64,000 nt of DNA from positions 124,001 through 188,000 of the forward strand of contig NZ_BDCA01000004.1 of the NCBI RefSeq assembly GCF_001613265.1. The letters run 5' to 3'. Numbering within the stretch: the stretch's first letter is position 1; each line of letters opens with the position of its first letter. Under the pieces are notes generated by a model. The model had not been told where the DNA came from, did not search any database, and saw only the letters and a program-made list of their open reading frames with translations. The stretch is from Nocardia vermiculata NBRC 100427 (GTDB lineage Bacteria > Actinomycetota > Actinomycetes > Mycobacteriales > Mycobacteriaceae). Both the position numbers and the translations under genes were made by a program. Of this stretch, positions 55,851-64,000 are shown in pieces.

Positions 55851-56294
55851 ATGCCTACACGTAGCGCTCGGACCGCGTGGACCGGTGGTTTGCAGGACGG
55901 ATCCGGACAGGTCGATCTGGCCAGTTCCGGTGTCGGCAAGTTCGACGTCTCGTTCCCGAAGCGGACAGCCGACACCGCCGAGGGCACCACCAGCCCGGAG
56001 GAGCTGATCGCGGCGGCGCATTCCTCGTGCTACGCGATGGCGCTGTCGGGGCAGATCGGCGCCGCCGGTGGGACGGTGCAGGGCTTGGACGTGAGCGCAG
56101 ATGTCACCCTCGGACCGGATCCGGCGGGCGGTTTCCAGATCTCGAAGATCGTGCTGAAGGTGCGGGGCCGGGTCTCCGGCATCGATGCGACAGCGTTCGG
56201 TAAGGCCGCCGAGGAGGCGAAGGCCGGCTGCCCGATCAGCAAGGCACTGGCCGGGGTCGGCACCATAGAACTCGACGCCGCACTGGAGAGCTGA
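55851..56294 (+). CDS. OsmC family peroxiredoxin
   Basis: A 147-residue OsmC/Ohr-type enzyme that reduces organic or inorganic hydroperoxides. The two redox cysteines are in AAAHSSCYAMALS and AKAGCPISKAL, with the conserved PEELIAAAHSSC helix, and TSPEEL upstream. GGAAGGA precedes the ATG. It is more like OsmC than Ohr from the VGKFDVSFP N-terminal region. No regulator is adjacent. Confidence 0.9.
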   Translation: MPTRSARTAWTGGLQDGSGQVDLASSGVGKFDVSFPKRTADTAEGTTSPEELIAAAHSSCYAMALSGQIGAAGGTVQGLDVSADVTLGPDPAGGFQISKIVLKVRGRVSGIDATAFGKAAEEAKAGCPISKALAGVGTIELDAALES

Positions 56295-56378
56295 GCAGTT
56301 CGACCCGATGGCGGCCGGTCTCGGATCGAGACCGGCCGTCGGCAGGCGGGATGGGCAGTGCCATCCGTGGGTCGGGAA

Positions 56379-56693
56379 TCAGTCGGCGGACTTGGCGGGT
56401 ACGTCCAGCACGACCTCGAATTCCAGCAGCGAGGCACCGGAGGAGACGGGCTTGCGATCGGAGCCGGCGTGCGCCTCGCGAGCCGGGCCGTCCCGCCACG
56501 CGGCGAAGGACTCTTCGGAATCCCACTGGGTCACAACGAAGTACCGGTTGTCACCGGCCACCGGGCGCAGCAACTGGAAGCCCAGGAAGCCGGGAGAATT
56601 GTCCACCGCGTGCGCGCGATGGGCGAAGCGCTTCTCGAGTTCGGGTCCGGCTCCCTCGGGAACCTCGATCGCATTGATCTTCACAACAGCCAT
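56379..56693 (-). CDS. mhuD: Heme-degrading monooxygenase (MhuD/IsdG type)
   Basis: A 104-residue antibiotic-biosynthesis-monooxygenase fold matching M. tuberculosis MhuD. Asn7 (MAVVKINAI), Trp66 (FAAWRDG) and His75 (REAHAG), the substrate and iron-ligand positions of MhuD, are all at the same numbers. The sequence VPEGAGPELEKRFAHRAHAV then NSPGFLGFQLLRPV is nearly shared. It cleaves heme, releasing iron without CO in the mycobacterial enzyme. It is divergent from an alpha/beta hydrolase, as in M. tuberculosis (Rv3592/Rv3591c). No IdeR box is evident in the 44-base gap. Confidence 0.92.
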   Translation of the reverse strand: MAVVKINAIEVPEGAGPELEKRFAHRAHAVDNSPGFLGFQLLRPVAGDNRYFVVTQWDSEESFAAWRDGPAREAHAGSDRKPVSSGASLLEFEVVLDVPAKSAD

Positions 56694-56737
56694 GAGCCCA
56701 GGCTATCTCTCGCGGCGGCCACGTATCGTCGGTGCCG

Positions 56738-57481
56738 ATGTTGTACGACGAGGGCGGCACCGGGGTGCCGATTCTGCTGCTGCACGGACTGATGGGCAGC
56801 GCCCGGACCTGGGCGGACCAGGTGCCGTGGCTGCGGGAATTCGGCCATGTCCACACGTTCGACGCCGCAGGTCACGGCCGACCGGCCCCGCCGGCCCTGA
56901 CCACCGAGGCTTTCGTCGCCGATCTGGCCGAGGCGACGGCGGCGATAGCGGAACCGATGGTCCTGATCGGTCATTCGATGGGGGGCTTGCACGCCTGGAT
57001 GTTCGCCGCAGCCCATCCGGACCGGGTGCGTGCGCTGGTGGTCGAGGATATGGCGCCGGACTTTCGCGGTCGCACCGCGCAACACTGGGCCGAGATGATC
57101 GCGGCATGGCCACAACCGTTCCCGGACGCGGATGCGGTGCTGGCGCATTTCGGGCCGATCGCCGGCCGGTACTTCCTGAACTCGTTCCGGCAGTCGGCGG
57201 ACGGCTATCGGCTGCACGGCGAGGTATCCACCTTCCGCGATATCTCGGAGGAGTGGGGCACCCGCGATTTCTGGGCCCAGTGGCGGTCGGTGCGGGCGCC
57301 GGCGCTGCTTCTGGAAGGGGAATACACGATCACTCCGGAGGGGCAGATGCGGGAGATGGCGGTGGTCCGTCCCGGGGTGCGGCATCGGCTGGTGGCCGAT
57401 GCCGGACATCTCGTCCACGACGATCAGCCGGATGTCTATCGGGCCGAAGTGGAACGGTTTCTGCACGAAAACCTGAGCTGA
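56738..57481 (+). CDS. Alpha/beta hydrolase
   Basis: A 247-residue hydrolase. HGLMGSARTW gives the oxyanion hole, the nucleophile serine is in LIGHSMGGLHAW, and the histidine is in ADAGHLVHDD. Likely an esterase or thioesterase-like enzyme; the substrate is unknown. It is divergent from mhuD by 44 bases, the same neighbour pair as in M. tuberculosis. The ATG (MLYDEGG) is preferred; a GTG six bases earlier is possible. Confidence 0.84.
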   Translation: MLYDEGGTGVPILLLHGLMGSARTWADQVPWLREFGHVHTFDAAGHGRPAPPALTTEAFVADLAEATAAIAEPMVLIGHSMGGLHAWMFAAAHPDRVRALVVEDMAPDFRGRTAQHWAEMIAAWPQPFPDADAVLAHFGPIAGRYFLNSFRQSADGYRLHGEVSTFRDISEEWGTRDFWAQWRSVRAPALLLEGEYTITPEGQMREMAVVRPGVRHRLVADAGHLVHDDQPDVYRAEVERFLHENLS

Positions 57482-57607
57482 AAGCGGCTGATTGTGGAGA
57501 ACCGGCGGTGAGGTTCCGGCCGGTCGGTCAAATTTGATGGCAGCCGCCTTCAGTCTCGATCGCCGACAGTCGTATGCTCCTTTCAAGCCCACGAACGAAG
57601 GTGAACG

Positions 57608-58792
57608 ATGATCGACTTCTCGCTTCCCGAGGACCTGGCAGCCGAACGCGACCGCATTCGCCGGTTCGTCGTCGACAAGATCGTTCCCTACGAGCGGGAC
57701 CCGCGGCTGACCTCGCACGGCCCCAACGACGAGCTGCGCCAGGAACTGGTCGAGCTGGCCCGCGCCGAGAAGCTGCTGACCGTTCAGGCACCCGAGGAAC
57801 TGGGCGGGCGTGGCCTCACCCATGTCGAGCAGGCCGTGGTCTACGAGGCGGCGGGCTGGTCCACCCTGGGGCCCGTCGCGATGAACTGCGCCGCACCGGA
57901 CGAGGGCAATATGTTCCTGCTGTCCAAGGTGGCGAATCCGGAGCAGACCGATCGGTATCTGATGCCGGTGATCAACGGCCATCAGCGCTCGGTTTTCGCG
58001 ATGACCGAACCCGGCGGCGCCGGTTCCGATCCGGGCCAGCTCGCCACCACCGCAACCTTCGACGGTGAGAACTTCACCATCAACGGCCGCAAATGGCTGA
58101 TCACCGGCGCCGACGGTGCGAAAACTTGGATCATCATGGCCAAGTTGGAGGCCAACCCGCACCTGGACGGGCCCATTCCGGAGGGGCCCACCCTGTTCCT
58201 CGCCGAGGGCGGAACCCCCGGAATAACCATCGAGCGGACCATGAACACGATGGACCGTAACTACGTCGGCGGCCACGGCGTGGTGAATTTCGAGAATCTG
58301 GTGCTGCCCGCGGAGTCGCTGCTCGGGGAGTCCGGTCAGGCGCTGCGCTACGCCCAGCTGCGGCTGGCCCCGGCCCGGCTCACGCACTGCATGCGCTGGC
58401 TGGGTGCGGCCGAACGCGCCCAGAGCATCGCGGTAGAGCACGCCAAGACCCGCACCGCCTTCGGTAAGCCGATCGGCGAGCACGAGGGCGTGTCGTTCAT
58501 GCTCGCCGACAACGAGATCGCCCTGCATCAGTGCCGGCTGACCATCTGGCATGCCTGCTGGCTGATGGATCAGGGCCACAAGGCCCGCCACGAGAGCTCG
58601 ATGGCGAAGTCCTACGTCTCCGAGGAACTGTTCAAGGTCGCCGACCGCTGCGTGCAGGTCCTGGGCGGTATCGGCATCAGCGACGAAACCGTGGTCGAGA
58701 TGATCTTCCGCGATATGCGCGCCTTCCGCCTGTACGACGGCCCCACCGAGGTCCACAAGTGGGCCATCGGCCGCAAGGTCCTGCGCGACTGA
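57608..58792 (+). CDS. Acyl-CoA dehydrogenase
   Basis: A 394-residue FAD enzyme. FAMTEPGGAGSDPGQLAT (FAD/substrate), NGRKWLITGADGAKTWIIM, VLGGIGISDETVVEMIFRDM and the C-terminal LYDGPTEVHKWAIGRKVLRD follow the acyl-CoA dehydrogenase pattern. The C-terminal DGPTEVHK places it nearer the FadE2-like/long-chain ACAD11-type group, not the FEGT type seen at 10934-12073. The 3' end is followed by a copy of its own last 18 bases including the stop (58775-58811). Confidence 0.87.
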   Translation: MIDFSLPEDLAAERDRIRRFVVDKIVPYERDPRLTSHGPNDELRQELVELARAEKLLTVQAPEELGGRGLTHVEQAVVYEAAGWSTLGPVAMNCAAPDEGNMFLLSKVANPEQTDRYLMPVINGHQRSVFAMTEPGGAGSDPGQLATTATFDGENFTINGRKWLITGADGAKTWIIMAKLEANPHLDGPIPEGPTLFLAEGGTPGITIERTMNTMDRNYVGGHGVVNFENLVLPAESLLGESGQALRYAQLRLAPARLTHCMRWLGAAERAQSIAVEHAKTRTAFGKPIGEHEGVSFMLADNEIALHQCRLTIWHACWLMDQGHKARHESSMAKSYVSEELFKVADRCVQVLGGIGISDETVVEMIFRDMRAFRLYDGPTEVHKWAIGRKVLRD

Positions 58793-58811
58793 AAAGGTCC
58801 TGCGCGACTGA
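58775..58811 (+). repeat. Tandem duplication of the acyl-CoA dehydrogenase stop region
   Basis: AAGGTCCTGCGCGACTGA occurs at 58775-58792 and again at 58794-58811, period 19. The first copy holds the true stop, so the second is untranslated and the protein is not changed. Confidence 0.9.
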
Positions 58812-58903
58812 ATCCGAATGCGCTCACCCACCCCTCGCATCCGGGGTAGCCTCCCCGAAAATGCGCCCATCCAGCCTCCCCCTAGCAGCAGACTTCCCAA
58901 GGG

Positions 58904-59048
58904 TGCTCCTATCCCTGGTTTCGGCCCGCCTCGATTGTGGAGCGACGGAGCGAGGGAGCGAAGCGACTGAGCGTAGGAGTGAAAAATCGAGGCAAAGGGC
59001 GCCGAAACCCCGCCGGAGCGGAGCGAAGGCCGAGGACACTAGAGTGGC
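58904..59048 (+). repeat. Dispersed nested-palindrome element, copy B
   Basis: Second copy of the element at 38651-38793. Outer arms GGTTTCGGC (58917) with GCCGAAACC (59001) and inner arms GCCTCGATT (58928) with AATCGAGGC (58985), all perfect, flank a purine-rich loop with five GAGCGN units. It ends 33 bases before the crotonase gene start. Confidence 0.85.
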
Positions 59049-59081
59049 CGAAAGATCATTCGAGCCTAGGGATTGTGTGGG

Positions 59082-59906
59082 ATGAGTTCGGAACTGCAGG
59101 TCGATATCTCCGCCGGCGTCGCTGTCCTCACTCTCAACCGTCCGGCGCAGCAGAACGCCATGACACCGGCGATGGCGGAGGCTCTCGGTGCCGCGTTGCG
59201 CCGGTGCGACACCGAGGACGCGATCCGCGCGGTGGTGCTCACCGGGACTCCGCCCGCGTTCTGCGCGGGCGCGGATCTGTCCGATCGGACCGGTGATGTC
59301 AGTGGCATGATCGACCCGCCGCCCTGGCAGATCCGCAAGCCGGTGATCGCGGCGGTGAACGGGCATGCGGTCGGGATCGGGCTGGCGTTGGCGCTGCAAT
59401 GCGATCTGCGCTACTTCGCCACCGATGCCGTGTACGGCCTCAATCAGGTGCGTCGCGGTGTCATGGCCGACGGGTACGCGCATTGGACGCTGCCGCGGCT
59501 GGCGGGTATGGCACGCGCCGCCGACATCATGCTGACCGGGCGCACCTTCGACGGTGACGAGGCGCAGCATCTGGGCTTGGCCAACAACAGCCTGCCCGCC
59601 GGGGAAGTGCTCCCGACCGCGTTGGCGGTGGCCACCGATTTGGCGACCGGTTCGGCACCGTTGCCCACGGCGCTGAGCAAGCGGTTGCTGTGGGAGGGGC
59701 TGGGGATGGGGCCGGACGCGGTCGGCCGGCTGGAGGCGGATCTGCACGGCTATGTCGGCGACAGCGCGGACGCCGGCGAAGGTATGGCGGCGTTTCGTGA
59801 CCGTAGGCAACCCCGCTGGACCGGCAGTATCAGTGCCGAATGGCCCGCCGGTGAGCTGGCACCTCCGGTGCCGCGTCACGGATTGGACGCCGGCGACGCC
59901 GAGTGA
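59082..59906 (+). CDS. Enoyl-CoA hydratase/isomerase family protein
   Basis: A 274-residue crotonase. AFCAGADLSD and AAVNGHAVGIGLALALQCDLRY form the two oxyanion-hole segments. The active-site helix reads NQVRRGVMADGYAHWTLPRLAG, where the usual hydratase glutamates are not in their normal places, so the reaction may be other than simple hydration. The ATG (MSSELQVD) is chosen; a GTG nine bases earlier is possible. The dispersed repeat ends just upstream, so its promoter probably lies in or beyond that element. Confidence 0.83.
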   Translation: MSSELQVDISAGVAVLTLNRPAQQNAMTPAMAEALGAALRRCDTEDAIRAVVLTGTPPAFCAGADLSDRTGDVSGMIDPPPWQIRKPVIAAVNGHAVGIGLALALQCDLRYFATDAVYGLNQVRRGVMADGYAHWTLPRLAGMARAADIMLTGRTFDGDEAQHLGLANNSLPAGEVLPTALAVATDLATGSAPLPTALSKRLLWEGLGMGPDAVGRLEADLHGYVGDSADAGEGMAAFRDRRQPRWTGSISAEWPAGELAPPVPRHGLDAGDAE

Positions 59907-59917
59907 GGTGTGGCTAG

Positions 59918-60211
59918 TCAGCCGCCGATCAGTACCAGCAGGAATATGCAGGCGGTGACGACCATCATCAGCGTGCCGATGATGCCGATGACGTAGCCGA
60001 CCAGCACCTGGGAACGGCCGCCGATCGTGCCGCCCGACAGCTCGATCTGGTCGAGCGCCCGCTTGCCCATCACCCAGGCGATCGGACCCAGTGCGCCGCA
60101 ACACAACATGCTCAGCACCCCCAGAACCAGCACCGTCGTCGCGTGCGGATGCTCGACCGGGTTGCCTGCAGGCGCCTCGGGTAATGAGCCCCAGTACTCG
60201 GGATGGTTCAT
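59918..60211 (-). CDS. DUF4190 small membrane protein
   Basis: A 97-residue protein with two membrane helices (TTVLVLGVLSMLCCGALGPI, VLVGYVIGIIGTLMMVVTACIFLLVLI) and a Pro/Gly/His-rich N-terminus. The LGPIAWVMGKRALDQI link between helices is the DUF4190 signature. Function unknown. The ATG (MNHPEYWG) is preferred over a GTG six bases upstream. It is convergent with the crotonase gene, stop codons 12 bases apart. Confidence 0.82.
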   Translation of the reverse strand: MNHPEYWGSLPEAPAGNPVEHPHATTVLVLGVLSMLCCGALGPIAWVMGKRALDQIELSGGTIGGRSQVLVGYVIGIIGTLMMVVTACIFLLVLIGG

Positions 60212-60263
60212 GGCCACCCCACGAGTTTACTGGGAAATGCCGATACCGCGGGGTATCTCGGCG

Positions 60264-61238
60264 CTACCGGCGTTGGCGGGCTATGTCGGCCAGCACCACG
60301 CCCGCGGCCACCGACGCGTTGAGTGATTCGACGGGGCCGGCCATGGGGATGCTCAGGATGGAGTCGCAGGTTTCGCGGACCAGCCGCGACAGGCCCTTAC
60401 CTTCCGAGCCGACGACCACCACTGTCGGTGTGCTGCCGTCGAATTCGTCCAGCGGCATATCGCCGCCCGCGTCCAGGCCCACCACCTGCAGCCCCGATTT
60501 CGCCCAATCCTTCAGGGTGCGGGTCAGATTCGTCGCACGCGCCACCGGAAGCCGGGCCGCGGCCCCGGCGCTCGTGCGCCAGGCCACCGCGGTGACGCTC
60601 GCGCTACGGCGCTGCGGGATCACCACGCCGTGGCCGCCGAACGCGGCGACCGAACGGATCACCGCACCCAGGTTGCGCGGGTCGGAGATGTTGTCGAGCG
60701 CGACCAGCAACGGGGCCGTGCCCGAGTTGCGGGCCGCGTCCAGCAGGTCGTCGGGATGTGCGTACCGGTACGGCGGCACCTGCAGGGCCATGCCCTGATG
60801 TAATCCGTTGGTGCTCATGCGGTCCAGATCGGTGCGCGAGACCTCCAGGATGGAGATACCGGCATCGGCGGCGCGCTGGACGGACTCGGTGAGCCGGTCG
60901 TCGTTCTCGGTGCCGAGCGCCACGTACAGCGCGGTCGCCGGCACCTCGGCACGCAGACACTCCACGACCGGGTTGCGTCCGAGTACCAGCTCGGGACCGT
61001 CGTCGCCCTTACGAGTGCTGGGACGGCCACCACCGGGTCGGCGGTTCTGCTGTCCCTGAGCTGCTTTCGCCGCGGCGCGGGCACGTTTGGCGGCCGGATG
61101 CTTGTCCCGCATCACCGCGGGTGGGGTGGCGCCGCGGCCTTCCAGCCCCTTACGGCGTTTACCGCCACTGCCCGTCGTCGCGCCTTTCTTGGTGCCACCC
61201 TTGCGGATTGCGCCTCGACGCTGCGAATTGCCTGCCAT
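60264..61238 (-). CDS. rlmB: 23S rRNA (guanosine(2251)-2'-O)-methyltransferase RlmB
   Basis: A SPOUT (TrmH-like) methyltransferase, 324 residues. The substrate-binding domain [20 protein letters not shown] precedes the knotted catalytic domain: [20 protein letters not shown] (motif 1), [19 protein letters not shown] (motif 2) and [20 protein letters not shown] (motif 3, knot). The first 75 residues are a basic Arg/Lys/Gly tail, probably RNA-binding, as in mycobacterial homologues. It lies behind cysS on the same strand. Confidence 0.95.
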   Translation of the reverse strand: MAGNSQRRGAIRKGGTKKGATTGSGGKRRKGLEGRGATPPAVMRDKHPAAKRARAAAKAAQGQQNRRPGGGRPSTRKGDDGPELVLGRNPVVECLRAEVPATALYVALGTENDDRLTESVQRAADAGISILEVSRTDLDRMSTNGLHQGMALQVPPYRYAHPDDLLDAARNSGTAPLLVALDNISDPRNLGAVIRSVAAFGGHGVVIPQRRSASVTAVAWRTSAGAAARLPVARATNLTRTLKDWAKSGLQVVGLDAGGDMPLDEFDGSTPTVVVVGSEGKGLSRLVRETCDSILSIPMAGPVESLNASVAAGVVLADIARQRR

Positions 61239-61299
61239 CAGTGTGCCTTTCGTCTGGGTCGCGATACCCGCACCCGGTCAGCAGGCTTCGCTCGGTCGA

Positions 61300-62688
61300 T
61301 CATTTGGTCAGCGACCATTCCGAGCCGTCGGCGGTGTCGACGACCTCGATACCGGCCGCGCCGAGACGGTCGCGCACGGCGTCGGCGGTGGCCCAATCCT
61401 TGGCCCCGCGGGCCTCGCGGCGCCGCTCGAGCTCGGCGCGAACCAGCACGTCGAGTGCCGATTCCGCCGCCGTGGAATCCGAGGCCGCGGTGGCCCAGTG
61501 CTCGTCCAGCGGATCGACACCGAGAACCGCGAGCATGGCGCGCACCTGTCCGGCGGCCGCCCGCGCCGATTCGGTGTCCCCGGCCTGCAGCGCTCGGTTG
61601 CCTTCGTGCACGACGCGGTGAATTTCGGCCAGTGCCTTCGGAATCGCGAGGTTGTCGTCGAGCGCCTCGGCGAAGGCATCGGTCCACTTTCCGACCGCAA
61701 CCGCACCGGCACGTTCGGCGGTGCGCTGCACGAAAGCCTCGAGTCGCTGATAGGTCTGGGCGGCGTCGTTCAGCGCCTGCTCGGAATATTCGAGCATCGA
61801 CGCGTAATGGGCACTGCCCAAATAGAAGCGCAATTCGACCGCGCGGACCTTGGTGAGCATATTCGGCACCGACAGGGTGTTGCCGAGCGATTTCGACATT
61901 TTTTCCCCGCCGAGCGTAACCCAGCCGTTGTGCAGCCAGTAATTCGCGAAACCGTCACCGGCCGCGCGGGACTGGGCGATTTCGTTCTCGTGGTGCGGGA
62001 AAACCAGATCCATGCCGCCGCAATGGATATCGAATTCCGGGCCGAGGTAGAACTCGGCCATCGCCGAGCACTCCAGATGCCAGCCCGGGCGACCCGGTCC
62101 CCACGGCGAGGGCCAGGTCGGCTCACCCGGTTTGGCCGCCTTCCACAGCGTGAAATCGCGCGGATCGCGTTTGCCCGCGCCGGCGCTCTCACCCTGCTGC
62201 ACATCCTCGAGTTTGTGACCCGACAGTGCACCGTAGTCGGGGAAACTGCGCACGTCGAAGTACACGTTTCCACTCGAGGCGTAGGCGTGGCCGCGGTCGA
62301 CGAGCCGCTGCATCAGATCGATCATCTGGGTGATGTGCCCGGTGGCGCGGGGCTCCACCGACGGCGGCAGCACCCCCAGAGCCCGGTACGCCCGGTCGAA
62401 GGCGCGCTCGTGCGTCGCGGCCCATTCCCACCAGGGACGACCGGCTGCGGCGGCCTTGTTGAGAATCTTGTCGTCGATATCGGTGACATTTCGCACGAAC
62501 GCCACGTCGTATCCGTTCGCGGTGAGCCAGCGGCGCAGGACATCGAATGCGACACCGCTACGGACGTGTCCGATATGCGGTTCGCCCTGCACGGTGGCGC
62601 CACACAGGTACACCGAGGCACGTCCGGGGACCAGGGGGGTGAAATCCCGCATGGTCCGCGTCTCGGTGTCGAACAGGCGCAGAGTCAC
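61300..62688 (-). CDS. cysS: Cysteinyl-tRNA synthetase
   Basis: Class I synthetase of 462 residues. The HIGH motif is in [25 protein letters not shown] in [19 protein letters not shown], and zinc ligands in [15 protein letters not shown] and HHENE. CGATVQ in place of the E. coli CGPTVY is common in actinobacteria. It starts at the GTG ([16 protein letters not shown]); an ATG further upstream adds 22 residues that do not look conserved. Order ispD-ispF-cysS-rlmB is conserved with mycobacteria. Confidence 0.96.
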   Translation of the reverse strand: MTLRLFDTETRTMRDFTPLVPGRASVYLCGATVQGEPHIGHVRSGVAFDVLRRWLTANGYDVAFVRNVTDIDDKILNKAAAAGRPWWEWAATHERAFDRAYRALGVLPPSVEPRATGHITQMIDLMQRLVDRGHAYASSGNVYFDVRSFPDYGALSGHKLEDVQQGESAGAGKRDPRDFTLWKAAKPGEPTWPSPWGPGRPGWHLECSAMAEFYLGPEFDIHCGGMDLVFPHHENEIAQSRAAGDGFANYWLHNGWVTLGGEKMSKSLGNTLSVPNMLTKVRAVELRFYLGSAHYASMLEYSEQALNDAAQTYQRLEAFVQRTAERAGAVAVGKWTDAFAEALDDNLAIPKALAEIHRVVHEGNRALQAGDTESARAAAGQVRAMLAVLGVDPLDEHWATAASDSTAAESALDVLVRAELERRREARGAKDWATADAVRDRLGAAGIEVVDTADGSEWSLTK

Positions 62689-62855
62689 GACCAGCCATCC
62701 TAAGGCTTGTTGAACAACGGTATGGGTGGGCCCCTCCAATAGTCCGTGCCACATCCACCGAGATGCGCGCGTGGACCGGTGCAGGGGTGGTTCGGCGGGA
62801 TATCTCCCGCGGGCGAATTACGGCCGGAATATGACCGGCCGCAGTACCGGAATCA

Positions 62856-63359
62856 CTATTCGGTACTACATCGCCCGAGCAACAACGCGGTGGCCACCGC
62901 GGCCACCCCCTCGCCCCGGCCGGTGAGTCCCAGCCCGTCGGAGGTGGTGCCCGAGACCGCGACCGGCGCATCGAGAAGCTTGCCGAGAACCTGCTGTGCT
63001 TCGGCGCGTCGCGGGCCGATCTTCGGGCGATTGCCGATGATCTGTACCGCGGCGTTGACGATCCGATAACCGGACTCGGTGAGCAGCCGCCGCACTTCGG
63101 TCAGCATCGCGGCGCCGGACACACCTTCCCATTCGGGCCTGCCGGTGCCGAACACAGCGCCGACATCGCCCAGGCAGGCCGCCGACAGCAGGGCGTCACA
63201 GAGCGCGTGCGCGGCCACATCACCATCGGAGTGGCCGGAGCAACCGTCGTCGCCCTCGAACAGCAGGCCGGCCATCCAGCAGGGCCGTCCCGGTTCGATC
63301 GGGTGCACATCGCTGCCGATGCCGGTGCGCAGCGCGGACAGATCGGCCGATTCGATCAT
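62856..63359 (-). CDS. ispF: 2-C-methyl-D-erythritol 2,4-cyclodiphosphate synthase
   Basis: Fifth step of the MEP isoprenoid pathway. 167 residues. Metal site [20 protein letters not shown] (Asp-x-His), [20 protein letters not shown], and the C-terminal [19 protein letters not shown] are intact. Its ATG overlaps the ispD stop (ATGA). The coupling with ispD is widely conserved. Confidence 0.96.
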   Translation of the reverse strand: MIESADLSALRTGIGSDVHPIEPGRPCWMAGLLFEGDDGCSGHSDGDVAAHALCDALLSAACLGDVGAVFGTGRPEWEGVSGAAMLTEVRRLLTESGYRIVNAAVQIIGNRPKIGPRRAEAQQVLGKLLDAPVAVSGTTSDGLGLTGRGEGVAAVATALLLGRCSTE

Positions 63360-64000
63360 CGGGGCACCGCCGTCCGCTTCTCCTGCTGCCCGCCGACCTG
63401 ACCAGAGGTGTGGTCGGCGCCGGACAGCAGGGCTTCGGCGAGCCGTAGGTCGAGTGGTCCGGTGATCTTGAATGCGAGTGCATCGCCGGCGATCACCCGC
63501 ACGGTCGCGCCGCAGGCCTCCACCAGCCCGGCATCGTCGGTGGCCGACAGTTCGGCCGCGTAGGCGGTGCGCAGCAACTCGGCGTCGAATCCCTGGGGAG
63601 TCTGGATGGCCCGTAGTGCGGCGCGCTCGGGTGTGCCGGTCACCGCACCGTCCGCGCTCACCGACTTGATGGTGTCGGCTACGGGAAGCCCCGGTACGAC
63701 GGCGCGATGCCCGGCCGCGAGTTCGGCGACTACGCGTGCGATCAGGGCCGGTGGTGTCAGCGCTCGGGCTGCGTCGTGCACGAGGATGTGCGTGGCGTCG
63801 GAGGCCGCGGCCAGTCCGGCGCGCACGGAGTCGGTGCGTTCGGCGCCGCCGGGGACCACGTCGACCGGGATCGAGCTGGCCGCGTGGGCACGGGCGGCGA
63901 GCAGTTTCCGGGCGTCATCGAGCAGCTCGATGGGCGCCATGATCACGATGCGGTCCACGACCCCGGACGCGATCAGGCCGTCAATTGCGCGTACGAGCAT
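63356..64000 (-). CDS. ispD: 2-C-methyl-D-erythritol 4-phosphate cytidylyltransferase (5' end outside the window)
   Basis: Third MEP-pathway step, forming CDP-methylerythritol. About 214 residues are visible; the nucleotide-binding N-terminus (GxGxR.. loop) lies beyond the right edge, so the reading frame simply runs to the end of the window. [48 protein letters not shown] and [20 protein letters not shown] are the conserved later motifs. The C-terminus has a polar tail of about 20 residues. Confidence 0.93.
   Translation of the reverse strand: MLVRAIDGLIASGVVDRIVIMAPIELLDDARKLLAARAHAASSIPVDVVPGGAERTDSVRAGLAAASDATHILVHDAARALTPPALIARVVAELAAGHRAVVPGLPVADTIKSVSADGAVTGTPERAALRAIQTPQGFDAELLRTAYAAELSATDDAGLVEACGATVRVIAGDALAFKITGPLDLRLAEALLSGADHTSGQVGGQQEKRTAVPR

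Noticed and set aside
56694..56737. Iron-box (IdeR) site between mhuD and the hydrolase
   Set aside because: Looked for TTAGGTTAG-like half-sites and found none.

Overview
The window is GC-rich actinobacterial chromosome. It is most likely from Nocardia or a close relative in the Mycobacteriales. This is inferred from Lsr2, ClpC1, a MhuD-type heme oxygenase, a DUF2520 protein next to panCD-coaX, and a gene order that broadly mirrors, in inverted orientation, the Mycobacterium tuberculosis block running from ppa/dacB/tilS/hpt through ftsH-folE-folP-folB-folK, panC-panD-coaX, lysS-lsr2-clpC1 and mhuD to rlmB-cysS-ispF-ispD. I see no prophage, insertion sequence, CRISPR array or large secondary-metabolite cluster. 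Nearly all of the DNA is accounted for by ordinary genes.

Layout: 1-1.8 kb holds the end of holB and a DHFR-like protein, then tRNA-Thr(CGT). 1.9-9.2 kb holds a methyltransferase-like protein, a VOC protein, a giant nitrate reductase/flavoreductase fusion with a GlnR-like box upstream, a thioesterase and a YrdB-like membrane protein behind a doubly palindromic promoter. 9.3-17.2 kb is lipid catabolism and its regulators: acyl-CoA synthetase plus dehydrogenase, two TetR proteins with visible operators, SDR, L,D-transpeptidase, flavin reductase and crotonase. 17.2-22.1 kb is the conserved ppa, dacB, metalloprotease, tilS, hpt block. 22.5-31.5 kb is accessory: LysR, amidase, SDR plus aldehyde dehydrogenase, PucR-type regulator and proteins of unknown function. 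31.8-42.3 kb is the ftsH-folate-pantothenate/CoA block. 42.4-43.6 kb is a cysteine-catabolism operon (cysteine dioxygenase plus rhodanese) behind what looks like a leaderless Cys-Cys leader peptide and attenuator. 43.7-50.5 kb holds lysS, lsr2, an FHA-HTH protein, a lipase and clpC1. 50.7-55.8 kb holds a VWA protein, a two-component system and a divergent ABC exporter. 55.8-64 kb holds OsmC, mhuD, a hydrolase, two fatty-acid enzymes, and rlmB-cysS-ispF-ispD, with ispD running off the end.

The most unusual structure is a repeat family of about 70 bp found as three tandem units at two places in opposite orientation: between the DUF2520 gene and panC, and between the histidine kinase and response regulator genes. 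Each complete unit begins with GTGAG, ends with an AGGAGG Shine-Dalgarno sequence four bases before the next GTG, and carries a mini-ORF overlapping its neighbours by GTGA. The repeats therefore extend the chain of translational coupling inside an operon. This is the architecture of mycobacterial interspersed repetitive units (MIRUs), which were first described in the senX3-regX3 two-component operon, but here in a sequence family I do not recognise. A second dispersed element, about 140 bp long and able to fold into a nested hairpin, occurs at 38.65 kb and 58.90 kb, each time just upstream of a gene on the same strand.
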